A stretch of 64,000 bases of DNA from Nocardioides dongkuii (GTDB taxonomy: Bacteria; Actinomycetota; Actinomycetes; Propionibacteriales; Nocardioidaceae), in NCBI RefSeq assembly GCF_014127485.1, contig NZ_CP059903.1, positions 310,001 to 374,000 on the forward strand. The letters run 5' to 3'. The translations under genes were made by a program, and so were the position numbers. Shown piece after piece: positions 16,338 to 25,900 of the stretch. How positions within the stretch are numbered: position 1 is the first letter of the stretch; each line of letters starts with the position of its first letter. The notes under the pieces are model-generated. The model was not told where the DNA came from and did no database searches. It saw nothing but the letters and a program-made list of their open reading frames with translations.

Positions 16338-17177
16338 TCAGGCGCGGGCGCCCCGGTGCTGGACCGAGCGGGCCGCCGCCGCGACGGCCGCCTCCAGGGC
16401 CTCGTCCAGGGAGCGGCCGCCGGCGAGCGCCGCGGCGAGGGTGCCGGCGAGGACGTCGCCGGCACCGGTGGTGTCCACGGCCGTCACCGTGGGCGCCGGC
16501 AGCCGCCGGGTGCCGGCGGCGTCGGCCACCTCGACCCCCGCGGCGCCGAGCGTGAGCACCACCGACCGGGCCCCCGTCCGCTCCCGGACCCGGGCGGCGT
16601 CGGGTACGCCGGCCAGGTCCGCCGCCTCCTCCTCGTTGACCACGAGCGGGTCGGCGAGGGCCAGCACGTCCGCCGGGAGCTCGACCACCGGCGCCGGGCT
16701 CAGCACCAGCCTGGCATCGTCCGCCGTCACCCGGGCGGCCGCGACCACCGGTCCGGGCCCGACCTCGGTCTGTGCGAGGACGACCCTGGCGCCCCGGCAC
16801 GCCGCCGCCACCTGCGCGTCCGTGAGCGTGGCGTTCGCGCCGGCGCCCACGGCGATCGAGTTCTCCCCGTCGGGCGTCACGACGATCAGCGCCGAGCCGG
16901 TCGCGGCGTCCGCACGCACGGCCACCCCGGCGACGTCGACCCCGGCCTGCCGCAGCTGCTCGACCTGGTCGCGGCCCGCGGCGTCCGCGCCGACGGCGCC
17001 GCACAGGGCGACCCGGACACCGCCGGCCCGGGCCGCGGCCACCGCCATGTTGGCGCCTTTGCCGCCCGCGCTGACCGCCGGGCCGTCGCCGACGACGGTC
17101 TCGCCTGCGCGAGGGCGCCGGTCGACCCGCACGGTGATGTCCTGATTGATCCCGCCCACCACGACCACGCCCGTCAT
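16338..17177 (-). CDS. PfkB-family carbohydrate kinase (ribokinase-like)
   Basis: A 279-residue PfkB kinase. The N-terminal signature GGKGANMAVAAARAG is at about residue 38-52 and the C-terminal signature VDTTGAGDVLAGTLAAAL, with the catalytic Asp of GAGD, is at about 227-244. The overall pattern (VVVGGINQDITVRVDRRPRAGETV) is closest to ribokinase. It would phosphorylate a free sugar with ATP in the cytosol. It starts 28 bp after the stop of the two-module GH43 gene on the same strand and is likely co-transcribed with it, so its sugar may come from side-chain degradation rather than from ribose pools. Substrate is not resolved from sequence. Confidence 0.85.
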   Translation of the reverse strand: MTGVVVVGGINQDITVRVDRRPRAGETVVGDGPAVSAGGKGANMAVAAARAGGVRVALCGAVGADAAGRDQVEQLRQAGVDVAGVAVRADAATGSALIVVTPDGENSIAVGAGANATLTDAQVAAACRGARVVLAQTEVGPGPVVAAARVTADDARLVLSPAPVVELPADVLALADPLVVNEEEAADLAGVPDAARVRERTGARSVVLTLGAAGVEVADAAGTRRLPAPTVTAVDTTGAGDVLAGTLAAALAGGRSLDEALEAAVAAAARSVQHRGARA

Positions 17178-17205
17178 GGGGAGATCGTCGCAGTGCGGGC
17201 CCGGG

Positions 17206-20200
17206 TCAGCGCCGGACCCTCACCACCGTCGTCGCGCTGTCCGCGGTGACGAGGGCCGAGCCGAGGTAGCGCACCGTGACGGTGTGTCGACCAGGCCCCA
17301 GTCGCAGGGCCACCACGGTCCGCCGGCCGGCGTCGCGCACGGTCCGCACCACCGTCCCGTCGACGCTGACCGTGACGGTCCCCCAGGCGGGCACCGACGA
17401 GGGGGAGGCGGTGAGCCTGACGACCGCCCTCGCCCCGGCGCCGGCCCGCGGCTCCCTGGGCGTGACCTTCAGCGTGACCGACCCGGTCGCCCTGCGGACC
17501 CGCGCGGTCCGTGCCGACACGGCGGTGCCCGGTGTGGCGCCCTCGGCGGTCGCGGTCACCCGGACGGCGATCCGCGCGCCGACGTCCGCGGCGCCGAGCC
17601 GGTAGCGCCGGCCGGTCGCCCCGGGGACGACGTCGCCGTCGCGCAGCCACTGGTAGCCGACGGTGACGTCGTCGCGGTCCCAGGTGCCGGCCGTCGCGGT
17701 CAGCCGGTGGCCGACCACGGCGGTCCCGGTCACCCGGGGGCGGGAGGTGGCGACCGGGGCGGGGTCCTCGGGGACCGCGAGCGGGTCGACGGACTCGAGC
17801 GTGGGCACGACCTTCTGGATCAGCCCGTCGGGTCCGTGCACGAGCCGGTCGATGGTGGTCTCCCGGTGCGTGCCGTCGCCGCCGGGGATCGCGAACCGGT
17901 GGTAGGCGATGTACCACTCGTCGGTGCCGGGGACCTGCACGACCGAGCTGTGCCCGGTCCCGAGGATGCCCTGGCTGGCGTCCTTCTCGAGGATCACGCC
18001 GCGGTAGGTCCACGGGCCGTCGACGCTCTCGGAGGTCGCGTAGCCGACCCGGTAGTTCGGAGATCCGGTGTCGTCGATCGAGTACGTCAGGTGGTAGAGC
18101 CCGTCCCGGTGGTGGACGAAGGTGCCCTCGCGGTAGCTCGTGAGCCCCTCGATCCGCTTGATGGTCCCGGGCACCAGCGACGTCATGTCGTCGGCGAGCT
18201 CGGCGTACACCGGCGAGCCGTTGCCCCAGAACAGGTAGTGCTTGCCGGTCGCGGGGTCGCGGAACGCCGCCGGGTCGATCGCCTGGCCCGACGTCACCGC
18301 CTCGTCGTTCAGGATCATCGCCTCGGGCTCCGCCGTGAACGGCCCCTCGGGACGGTCGGCCACCGCGACCCCGATGGTCTTGCGGTCGTACGTCGGGTGG
18401 TGGCCGGAGAAGTAGAAGTAGTACTTCCCGTCCCGCTCGATGATCGTCGGCGCCCAGGCGTTCCCGCTGGCCCACGGCACGTCCCCGGCCTCGCCGTCGA
18501 GGGTGAGGATCGGCTCCGCGGAGCGCTCCCAGTCGACCAGGTTCCTCGAGGTCCAGACGTAGAAGTCCTTGCCGCCCCAGCCGGGGGTGCCGTCGGTGGT
18601 CGCGTAGAGGTAGTAGGTGTCGCCGAACACCGCGATGTTCGGGTCGGCGTACAGCCCGGGCAGCACCGGAGAGCGCATCTCGACCGCGCGCACGGTCCAG
18701 GTGCGGCTCTGGGTGCCGTTCGTGACCGTGACGGTGACCGGCGTGGAGTAGTCGGCCGGGCCGGCGGGCGTCACGGTCGCGCCCGCGGGCACGACGTACG
18801 TCGGGTCCAGCGTGGTCAGGTCGGTGCCCGGCCGGACCGGCAGGGTGATGGTGCCCGCGGCGCCGTCGATCATCGCCGGCACCTTGAGCGCGTCCAGCGT
18901 CACGTCGATGACGTCGGTCGGCGCCGCGGCCAGCTCGGCGACCTCCGCGGGGGAGAGGGCCCGGGAGTAGAGCCGGAAGTCGCGCACCCGGCCGCGCAGC
19001 CGGTTGTCGGCCTCGTAGGCGGAGCGACCGATGTAGTTGGCGGTCGTGACCCCGTCGCCGATGTCGCCCGGCTCCAGGCTGACGTCGGCGTTCCGGGCGA
19101 CCTGCCGGCCGTCGAGGTAGAGGGTGGAGACCCCGTCGCCCAGCGTGTAGGTCAGCGTCTTCCAGGCGCCGCGCGGCAGCGCGGAGCCGGAGGTCATGCC
19201 CTGCTCGGTGGTCCAGCTGCCCGAGGCGATCGCGGCCCGGTAGGTGCTGTTGCCGGTGGCGAACAGGTAGCCGTTGCCGGCGCCGTCGGTCCCGGTGTTG
19301 CCGAGGTTCCAGACGAAGTAGTTGCCGGCCTGGGCGCTGTCGACCCAGACCCGGGTGGAGACGGTGATCTCCTCCAGCCCGGCCATCATGTTGTCGGGCA
19401 GCTCGACGTGCCCGGTGCTGCCGCCGAGGTTCAACGCCCCGTCGGCGAACGTCGCGTCGCCGGTGACCGTCCCGTCGTACCCGTGGCCGCTGACGTCCTC
19501 CGCGTCCTGGGTCAGCGGGTAGTGCGCGACCAGCCCGTCCTCGTCGCTCTGGACCGGCGGCGGCGGTGCGGGCAGGTCCGCGCGCAGCGCGTCCAGCTCG
19601 GCCTGGGTCACCGGGATGACCGTGCCGTGGCGCGGGCTCGCGGGCAGCTTGTACGCCGGGGGCACCTGCCAGTCGGGGTTCTCCAGGTCGTTCGTGGTCA
19701 GCGGGATGTAGCCGCGGCCGCCGTACTCGTCGACGAAGAGGTAGTACTGCCCGCCGGAGGTGTCGCCGGGGTTGCGCTCGAAGACCGTCGGGCCCTCCAC
19801 CGCGGAGGTGCCGGCGTCGCGGCCGATGCAGCCGTCCTGGAAGGCCCACGCCTTGCTGCCGACCAGGTCGGGCTCGGTGAGGCTGTCGTTCTTCTCCTGG
19901 ATGATGTCGGAGCAGCCGGTGCTGCCCGCGCCCTCGTCCTTGGTGAACCGGTAGTAGGTCTCGCCCTCCTTGATCACCGTGGAGTCGATGCGGGAGGTGC
20001 CGATGTCCTGCCAGACCTTCGCCTCGCTGAAGGTCACGAAGTCGCGCGTGGTGGCGTAGAGCATCCGGTTGTAGGTGTTGCCGGTGTGCCCCGGGTCGTC
20101 CTCGGCGTAGAGCTTGGCGGCCCAGAACACGACGTACTGCTGCAGGTCCTCGTCCCAGTACGCCTCGGGCGCCCAGGTGTTGCCGGCCGTGGGCGGGGAG

Positions 20201-21852
20201 ACCAGCACGTGCCGCTGCTCGGACCAGTTCTTCAGGTCCGTGGACTCCCAGATCTCGAGGTGGCGACTGCCCTGGCGCTGCGCCCGGTCCCAGTCGCCGT
20301 TGCGGCCGATCGAGAGGTCGGTGGCGATCAGGAAGAACCGGTCGCCCTCGGGGGAGCGGATGAGGAACGGGTCGCGCAGGCCGAGCTCGCCGTACGTCGA
20401 CTCGAGCACCGGCCGGCCGCCGTTCAGCTCGTCCCAGCGCAGCGCGTCGTTGCCCCGGCTGGCGGCGAAGTAGATCTTCTCGCCGGCGATCGAGTTGCCG
20501 GTGAAGTAGCTGAACGCGTAGCCGGCGTACGGCGCAGGCGCGGGCAGCTGCCGCACCGTCAGCGCGACCGCGCGGGTGGCGGTGGCCGACCCGACCGTGA
20601 CCGTGGCGGTGAGCGTGACCGCCGCGTCGCCGGCACCGGGTGCGGGACGCGTCACGAGGCCGTCGGGGGCGACGACCTCGGGGGCCGAGGAGGCCCAGGT
20701 GACGCTGGCGCCGTGCCGGCCGGTGGTCGGCAGCGTCAGGTGCCCCCGGACGTCGTCGGGGTGCACGAGCGAGAGCGCGGCCGCGGCGGCGTCCGCCTTC
20801 GCCTGGTCGTCCTCGTCCGGGACGACGGTGGCCTCGAAGGCCCGGGTGGCCGACTCGGCGCCGCGGCTGATCGTGCCGGTCAGCGTCACGACGGCCGGCG
20901 CCTCGCCGGGGGCGGGCCGGGTGACCGCGCCGGTGGCGGACACGTGCGCCGGGTCGCTGGAGGACCACGAGACGGCCGAGCCGAAGGGCCCGGTGGAGGG
21001 CAGGGCGAGGTCGTCGGTGACGGCCGAGAGGTCGCCGAGGTCGAGGGCCTCCCGGTCGGCGGCGACCCGGCCCGCGTCGGTGAGGGCGATCTCGGCGACC
21101 TCGGCGGCGCTGAGGGCCCGGTCGTAGACCCGGAAGTCCTTGACCTTGCCGTGCAGGGTGGCATCGGCGGCGTAGCTGGACTCGCCGAGGACGTTGTGGG
21201 TCGTCGTGCCTCCGCCGACGGCGCTCGGGAGCACCGTCACGGCGGTGTTCTGCGCGACCTGCACGCCGTCCTCGTAGAGGGTGCCGGTGGTGCCGGTCTG
21301 CGTGTAGGTGACGGTCTTCCACACGCCGCGGGCCAGGGCACGGGCCGGGGTCGGTGCGGTGTTCTTCTCGTTGTTCCACCACTGGTCGGTGATCGCGGCC
21401 CGGAGGTTGTTGCCGGTGGCCATCAGGTAGCCGGTGCCGGAGGCCGGGCTGCCGACCGCCGGGTTGCCGAGGCCCCAGATGAAGTAGCTCCCGGACTGGC
21501 TCGGCTCGACGTACACGTCGGTCGAGACCGTGATGGACGACAGCCCCCGCATCAGGTCGTTCGGCAGCCGCACGTGGTCGTCGACCCCGTCGAGCGCCAG
21601 CCCTTGGTCGGTCCAGGTGCCGCCGCCGACCACGGTGCCGTCACGCCCGTGGCCGGAGGCGTCGGTGACGACGGTGCCGGAGGCCTGGTCGAGCTCGTAG
21701 TGCAGCAGCAGCCCGTCGGTCGGCGGTGCGGGAGCGGCGGCGGCCGCCGCCGCGGGCGTGCCGAGCAGCAGGCCGCCGGCGAGCGCCAGCGCCACGGCGG
21801 AGGCCAGGCCACGGAGGCCGCGCAGGGGGGACAGGGGCGGGGCAGCGGACAT
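17206..21852 (-). CDS. Secreted protein with two GH43 catalytic modules and two LamG domains
   Basis: A 1548-residue protein. The ATG at 21852 has GGAG eight bases upstream; a GTG at 21885 lies inside the operator and is less likely. After a signal peptide (to about residue 42) the order is: LamG 1 (about 45-235), atrophied Ig-like domains, GH43 module 1 (about 445-745; GLRDPFLIRS, WAPEAYWDE, VEGPTVF), LamG 2 (about 774-965), an Ig-like linker, GH43 module 2 (about 1060-1355; GLYADPNI, IDPAAFRDPATG, SYREGTF), then the Ig-like tail. Both modules keep the Asp/Asp/Glu triad positions of GH43. It should remove arabinofuranosyl or xylosyl residues from pectic arabinan or arabinoxylan outside the cell. 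It is probably transcribed with the PfkB gene. Confidence 0.88.
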   Translation of the reverse strand: MSAAPPLSPLRGLRGLASAVALALAGGLLLGTPAAAAAAAPAPPTDGLLLHYELDQASGTVVTDASGHGRDGTVVGGGTWTDQGLALDGVDDHVRLPNDLMRGLSSITVSTDVYVEPSQSGSYFIWGLGNPAVGSPASGTGYLMATGNNLRAAITDQWWNNEKNTAPTPARALARGVWKTVTYTQTGTTGTLYEDGVQVAQNTAVTVLPSAVGGGTTTHNVLGESSYAADATLHGKVKDFRVYDRALSAAEVAEIALTDAGRVAADREALDLGDLSAVTDDLALPSTGPFGSAVSWSSSDPAHVSATGAVTRPAPGEAPAVVTLTGTISRGAESATRAFEATVVPDEDDQAKADAAAAALSLVHPDDVRGHLTLPTTGRHGASVTWASSAPEVVAPDGLVTRPAPGAGDAAVTLTATVTVGSATATRAVALTVRQLPAPAPYAGYAFSYFTGNSIAGEKIYFAASRGNDALRWDELNGGRPVLESTYGELGLRDPFLIRSPEGDRFFLIATDLSIGRNGDWDRAQRQGSRHLEIWESTDLKNWSEQRHVLVSPPTAGNTWAPEAYWDEDLQQYVVFWAAKLYAEDDPGHTGNTYNRMLYATTRDFVTFSEAKVWQDIGTSRIDSTVIKEGETYYRFTKDEGAGSTGCSDIIQEKNDSLTEPDLVGSKAWAFQDGCIGRDAGTSAVEGPTVFERNPGDTSGGQYYLFVDEYGGRGYIPLTTNDLENPDWQVPPAYKLPASPRHGTVIPVTQAELDALRADLPAPPPPVQSDEDGLVAHYPLTQDAEDVSGHGYDGTVTGDATFADGALNLGGSTGHVELPDNMMAGLEEITVSTRVWVDSAQAGNYFVWNLGNTGTDGAGNGYLFATGNSTYRAAIASGSWTTEQGMTSGSALPRGAWKTLTYTLGDGVSTLYLDGRQVARNADVSLEPGDIGDGVTTANYIGRSAYEADNRLRGRVRDFRLYSRALSPAEVAELAAAPTDVIDVTLDALKVPAMIDGAAGTITLPVRPGTDLTTLDPTYVVPAGATVTPAGPADYSTPVTVTVTNGTQSRTWTVRAVEMRSPVLPGLYADPNIAVFGDTYYLYATTDGTPGWGGKDFYVWTSRNLVDWERSAEPILTLDGEAGDVPWASGNAWAPTIIERDGKYYFYFSGHHPTYDRKTIGVAVADRPEGPFTAEPEAMILNDEAVTSGQAIDPAAFRDPATGKHYLFWGNGSPVYAELADDMTSLVPGTIKRIEGLTSYREGTFVHHRDGLYHLTYSIDDTGSPNYRVGYATSESVDGPWTYRGVILEKDASQGILGTGHSSVVQVPGTDEWYIAYHRFAIPGGDGTHRETTIDRLVHGPDGLIQKVVPTLESVDPLAVPEDPAPVATSRPRVTGTAVVGHRLTATAGTWDRDDVTVGYQWLRDGDVVPGATGRRYRLGAADVGARIAVRVTATAEGATPGTAVSARTARVRRATGSVTLKVTPREPRAGAGARAVVRLTASPSSVPAWGTVTVSVDGTVVRTVRDAGRRTVVALRLGPGRHTVTVRYLGSALVTADSATTVVRVRR

Positions 21853-21872
21853 GCGCGCGTCTCCGGTTCGGT

Positions 21873-21886
21873 TGTTAGCGCTCACA
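21873..21886. promoter_or_regulatory. LacI-type operator, GH43 gene
   Basis: TGTTAGCGCTCACA, one base from the perfect palindrome TGTTAGCGCTAACA found at 22831. It lies 21-34 bp before the GH43 start, near the expected transcription start on the minus strand. Confidence 0.75.
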
Positions 21887-21894
21887 GTCTCGCC

Positions 21895-21923
21895 ATGTGA
21901 CCACGGTCACACGGCCTCGTCAA
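21895..21923 (-). promoter_or_regulatory. Possible promoter of the two-module GH43 gene
   Basis: On the minus strand TTGACG (21923-21918) is followed after 17 bp by TCACAT (21900-21895). The -35 is good and the -10 is weak. The LacI operator then falls at the expected start of transcription. Confidence 0.4.
21896..21911. promoter_or_regulatory. CRP/GlxR-like site between the divergent GH43 and SDR genes
   Basis: TGTGACCACGGTCACA matches TGTGA-N6-TCACA exactly and is a near-perfect palindrome (TGTGACC / GGTCACA). Its centre is 24 bp from the LacI-type operator at 21873-21886. Related sites stand beside the GH51 and transporter operators at 22853 and 34104. Confidence 0.6.
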
Positions 21924-21951
21924 CCCCGGGGGCGCCGCGGGCCGGGACTCG

Positions 21952-21965
21952 TGTGAACGCTCACA
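21952..21965. promoter_or_regulatory. LacI-type operator, SDR side
   Basis: TGTGAACGCTCACA, a LacI-type palindrome with one imperfect pair, 72 bp before the SDR start. With the 21873 site it brackets the CRP-like site and could allow looping across the divergent promoters. Confidence 0.65.
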
Positions 21966-22036
21966 GTGGGTACCTCTCGGCGCCACAGAGCGGGGATCCA
22001 CGTCGGATCGCCCGTCCGCCACCCCTGGAGGAACCG

Positions 22037-22777
22037 ATGTCCTACACCCCGACCCGCTCGCTCGAGGGCACCGTCGCCGTCATCACCGGAGCCAGCGCGG
22101 GCATCGGGGAGGCGATCGCGCACAGCCTGGTCTCGGCCGGCGTCCGCGTCGTCCTGGGCGCCCGGCGCCAGGAGCGGCTCGACGCGCTGGTCGAGGCGCT
22201 CGGCGAGGAGAACGCCGTCGCCGTGGCCGGCGACGTGCGCGACCCGGCGTACAACGACGCGCTGGTCGGCACGGGCGTGGAGAGGTGGGGCCGGGTCGAC
22301 ACCGTGGTGGCCAACGCCGGGCTCGGCGCGTACGGCGGGATCCTCGACCTCGACGACGACCAGGTCCGCGACATGATCGACACCAACTACACCGGGACCG
22401 TCTGGACCGCCCGGTCGGCCGTCCGCCGGTTCCGCGAGCAGGGCGGCGGGGGCGACCTGGTCATCCTCAGCTCGGTGGCCGGCTTCCGGGGCGACGCCAA
22501 CGAGGCGGTGTACGCCGGCACGAAGTTCGCCCAGGTCGGTCTGGCCGGGGCGCTCGACCGCGAGCTCCGGGCCGAGGGGGTGCGGGTCACGCTGATCTGC
22601 CCCGCCGGGACGGCGACCGAGTTCGCGATCGGTCACGGCCGCACCGCCGGGTCCGCGGACCTCGACGACTACCTGCGCCCCGAGGACGTCGCCCACGCCA
22701 CCCGGGTGGTCCTCGAGCAGCCCCGCTCGGTGCGCACCACGGTGTGGCAGCTCTGGAGTGCGGCCCAGCAGGCCTGA
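22037..22777 (+). CDS. Short-chain dehydrogenase/reductase
   Basis: A 246-residue classical SDR with the NAD(P)-binding TGASAGIG at about residue 18, NAG at about 91, and the catalytic Ser (LSSVAG) plus Y-x3-K (YAGTKFA). The ATG at 22037 is set by GGAGGAACCG upstream. Positions after the second strand (LGARRQERL) suggest NADP preference, as in related enzymes with a basic residue there. It stands alone between two arabinosidase genes behind a LacI-type operator, so it may oxidise or reduce a released sugar or aldehyde. The substrate is unknown. Confidence 0.85.
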   Translation: MSYTPTRSLEGTVAVITGASAGIGEAIAHSLVSAGVRVVLGARRQERLDALVEALGEENAVAVAGDVRDPAYNDALVGTGVERWGRVDTVVANAGLGAYGGILDLDDDQVRDMIDTNYTGTVWTARSAVRRFREQGGGGDLVILSSVAGFRGDANEAVYAGTKFAQVGLAGALDRELRAEGVRVTLICPAGTATEFAIGHGRTAGSADLDDYLRPEDVAHATRVVLEQPRSVRTTVWQLWSAAQQA

Positions 22778-22817
22778 GGTTCGGGAGCGCCGGAGGGGTG
22801 AAAGGTCCGCGGACCTC

Positions 22818-22846
22818 TTGACGCCGGGCATGTTAGCGCTAACACT
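22818..22846 (+). promoter_or_regulatory. Likely promoter of the GH51-GH43 operon
   Basis: TTGACG (22818-22823), then a 16-17 bp spacer, then TAACAC(T) ending at 22846. The -10 half overlaps the LacI operator at 22831-22844. The same layout is repeated before the transporter operon at 34067-34095. Confidence 0.6.
22831..22844. promoter_or_regulatory. LacI-type operator, GH51 operon (perfect)
   Basis: TGTTAGCGCTAACA is a perfect 14-bp palindrome overlapping the proposed -10 box. It is the best copy of the operator family in the window. Confidence 0.82.
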
Positions 22847-22852
22847 CTGGCA

Positions 22853-22868
22853 TGTGTCGACGGTCACA
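22853..22868. promoter_or_regulatory. CRP/GlxR-like site, GH51 operon
   Basis: TGTGTCGACGGTCACA differs from TGTGA-N6-TCACA at one base. Its centre is 23 bp from the LacI operator, close to the spacing seen at the GH43 and transporter promoters. Confidence 0.45.
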
Positions 22869-22932
22869 CTCGGCGCGGGCGGCCGGGGGGCGCCGCGCCC
22901 TCGGACGACGACGGAAGCACGAGGAACCAGCC

Positions 22933-25900
22933 ATGACCTTCGGGCGACGCACGACCGCAGCCCTCACCGCGGTGATGACCCTGCTGGGCGCGGGAGTGGT
23001 GGTGGTCGCGACCACCGTGGCACCCGCTGCCGCGGCGGCGGAGCCGGTCACCTGGACCGACACCTTCGACGGCGCCGAGCTCGACGCGCGGTGGGAGGTG
23101 GTCAACCCCGAGCCGAGCGCGCTGTCGGTCGCGGGCGGCTCGCTGCGCCTCGAGGGCCAGCTCGGTGACACCTACCAGACCACCAACACCGCCAGGAACG
23201 TCGTGATGCTCGACGTCCCCGCCGGCGACTTCACCGCCACCGCGGACGTCTCGGCCGCGGTCGCGAAGGTCTACCAGGGTGCCGGCCTGATCGCCTGGCA
23301 GGACATGGACAACTACGTCCGCTCCGGCCTGACGTACGTCGGGACGCTCGCCCCGTCGGGCGTCGCGATCGAGAACGACGTCGAGTCCGGCGGGGTGTTC
23401 TCGGCCGTCTCGTTCACCGACCGCCCGGGCTCGAGCGCCGAGCGCATCCGGCTCCAGCGCACCGGCGACACCATCACCACCAGCTACTGGACCGGCGCCG
23501 CCTGGGCCACCGCCGGGTCCACCGAGGTCGCGTTCGACACCACCCAGGTGGGCCTCTACGCCCTCGCCGCGCAGGACGGCAGCACGCTGCCGGCGGCCTT
23601 CGACAGCTTCACCATCGAGCACCAGGCCGGGGCGGACGTCGTGCCGTCCGGCAGCTTCGTGCTCCAGGCCGACGGCGACGCGCCGTACCTCGTCGACGAC
23701 GAGGGCGCGCTCGAGCTGAGCGCCGACCAGCCCACCGCCAGCCTCCGGCTCCGGGCGACCGCCCTCGGGGACGGCGCGGTCGCGCTGTCCAGCGACGGCA
23801 GGCCGGTCGTCCTGACCGGTGGTGCGCTGCGGCTCGGCAGCGGCGCCGACCAGCCCACCCCGATGCGGATCACCGACGCCGGCGGCGGCAACGTCGTGCT
23901 GCGCACCGACGGCGACCCCACGGCGTACGTCGTGGTCGGCGCGGGCGGCGCTCTCGTCACCGGCGCCGAGGCGGACGCCGTCCGCTTCGCGCTCGCCGAG
24001 GTCGACGACAGCACCGCGACGATGACCATCGACGGCGACGGCCTGGGGGCCGAGATCAGCGACACGATGTTCGGCATCTTCTACGAGGACATCAACTGGG
24101 CGGCCGACGGCGGCCTGTACGCCGAGCTGGTCCGCAACCGCTCCTTCGAGTTCGACGCCACCGACGCCGCCGGCTGGACCGGCCTGACCGGCTGGCAGGT
24201 GCTCGACCGCAGCGCCGCCGGCACCACCGCCCAGGTGGTGGACGACGACGGGCGCCTCAACGCGATGAACCGCCACTACCTGCGGCTCACCGCGGCGGCG
24301 GCCGGCGACGGCGTCCGCAACCTCGGCTTCGACGGCGTCGCCCTCGAGCAGGGCGAGCAGTACGACGCCTACGTCTGGGCCCGGTCCACCACCGCGCAGT
24401 CGCTGACCGTCCGCGTGGAGGACGAGGCCGGCACCGGCGTGCTCGCCACCGGCACCGTCGCCCTCGACGGCAGCGACCAGTGGAAGAAGCTCCCGGTGAC
24501 GCTGACCGCCACCGGCACCACCAACGCCGGGCGGGTCGCGGTGCTCGCCGGAGCCCCCTCGACCGTCGCGCTCGACATGGTCTCGGTGCTGCCCCGCGAC
24601 ACCTGGGTCGGTCCGGTCAACGGCCGCTCGACGCTGCGCAAGGACCTCGTGGAGAAGGTCGACGCGATGAACCCGACGTTCCTGCGCTTCCCCGGCGGCT
24701 GCGTCACCAACGTCGGCACCTTCCGCACCTACGAGGAGAGCGGCTACACCGACCGCCAGCGGACCTACCAGTGGAAGGAGACCATCGGCCCGGTCGAGGA
24801 GCGCCCGACCAACAAGAACTTCTGGGGCTACAACCAGACCTACGGCCTGGGCTACCTGGAGTACTTCGAGCTCGCCGAGGACCTCGGCGCCGAGCCGCTC
24901 CCGGTCGTGTCCGTCGGGGCCAACGGCTGCGGCAGCACGATCCCCGAGATGACGGACCCCGCGCTGATCCAGCGGTGGGTCGACGACACCGTGGACCTCA
25001 TCGAGTTCGCCAACGGCGACGTCACCACCGAGTGGGGCGCCAGGCGGGCCGCGCTCGGCCACCCCGAGCCGTTCGGGCTGGACATGATCGGGCTGGGCAA
25101 CGAGGAGAACACCACGACGTTCGAGGCCAACTTCCCGGCCTTCCGCGACGCCATCGCGGCGAGGTACCCGGACATCGCGATCATCTCCAACTCCGGCCCC
25201 GACGACGCCGGCGCCCGGTTCGACGCCCTGTGGGAGTTCAACCGCGAGCAGGACGTCGACCTGGTCGACGAGCACTACTACAACGACCCGGACTGGTTCC
25301 TGGCCAACAACCACCGCTACGACGACTACGACCGCGAGGGCCCGAAGGTCTTCCTCGGTGAGTACGCCTCGCGCGGCAACACCTGGTTCAACGCGCTGGC
25401 GGAGGCGTCGTACATGACCGGCCTGCAGCGCAACGCCGACATCGTGCGGCTGGCGTCGTACGCCCCGCTGCTCGCGAACGACGCCCACGTGCAGTGGAGC
25501 CCGGACGCGATCTGGTTCGACAACGACGAGTCGTGGGAGTCGCCCAACTGGGAGGTGCAGAAGCTCTTCGGCAACAACGTGGGCGACCAGGTCGTGCCGA
25601 GCACCTTCGACGGCGCGGTCAACGCCCCGGCCCCGATCGACGGCGGGATCTTCCTGTCCACCTGGGCGACCTCCGCGGCGTACGACGACGTCCGGGTGAC
25701 CGAGAACGACAGCGGCGACGTGCTGTTCTCCGACGACTTCTCCAGCGCCGCGCAGTGGTCCCCGCAGGCCGGGAGCTGGGCGGTCGGCGGCGGTCGCTAC
25801 GTGCAGTCCGCGACCGGCGTCAACGACGCCCGCAGCATCATCACCGACGCCTACGGCAAGGACTGGAGCAACTACACGCTCGAGCTGAAGGCGACCAAGC

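Noticed and set aside
16338..17177. The PfkB kinase as ribokinase with the symbol rbsK
   Set aside because: The motif set fits ribokinase, but no ribose transporter or mutarotase is adjacent and the context is arabinoside degradation, so the symbol was left out.
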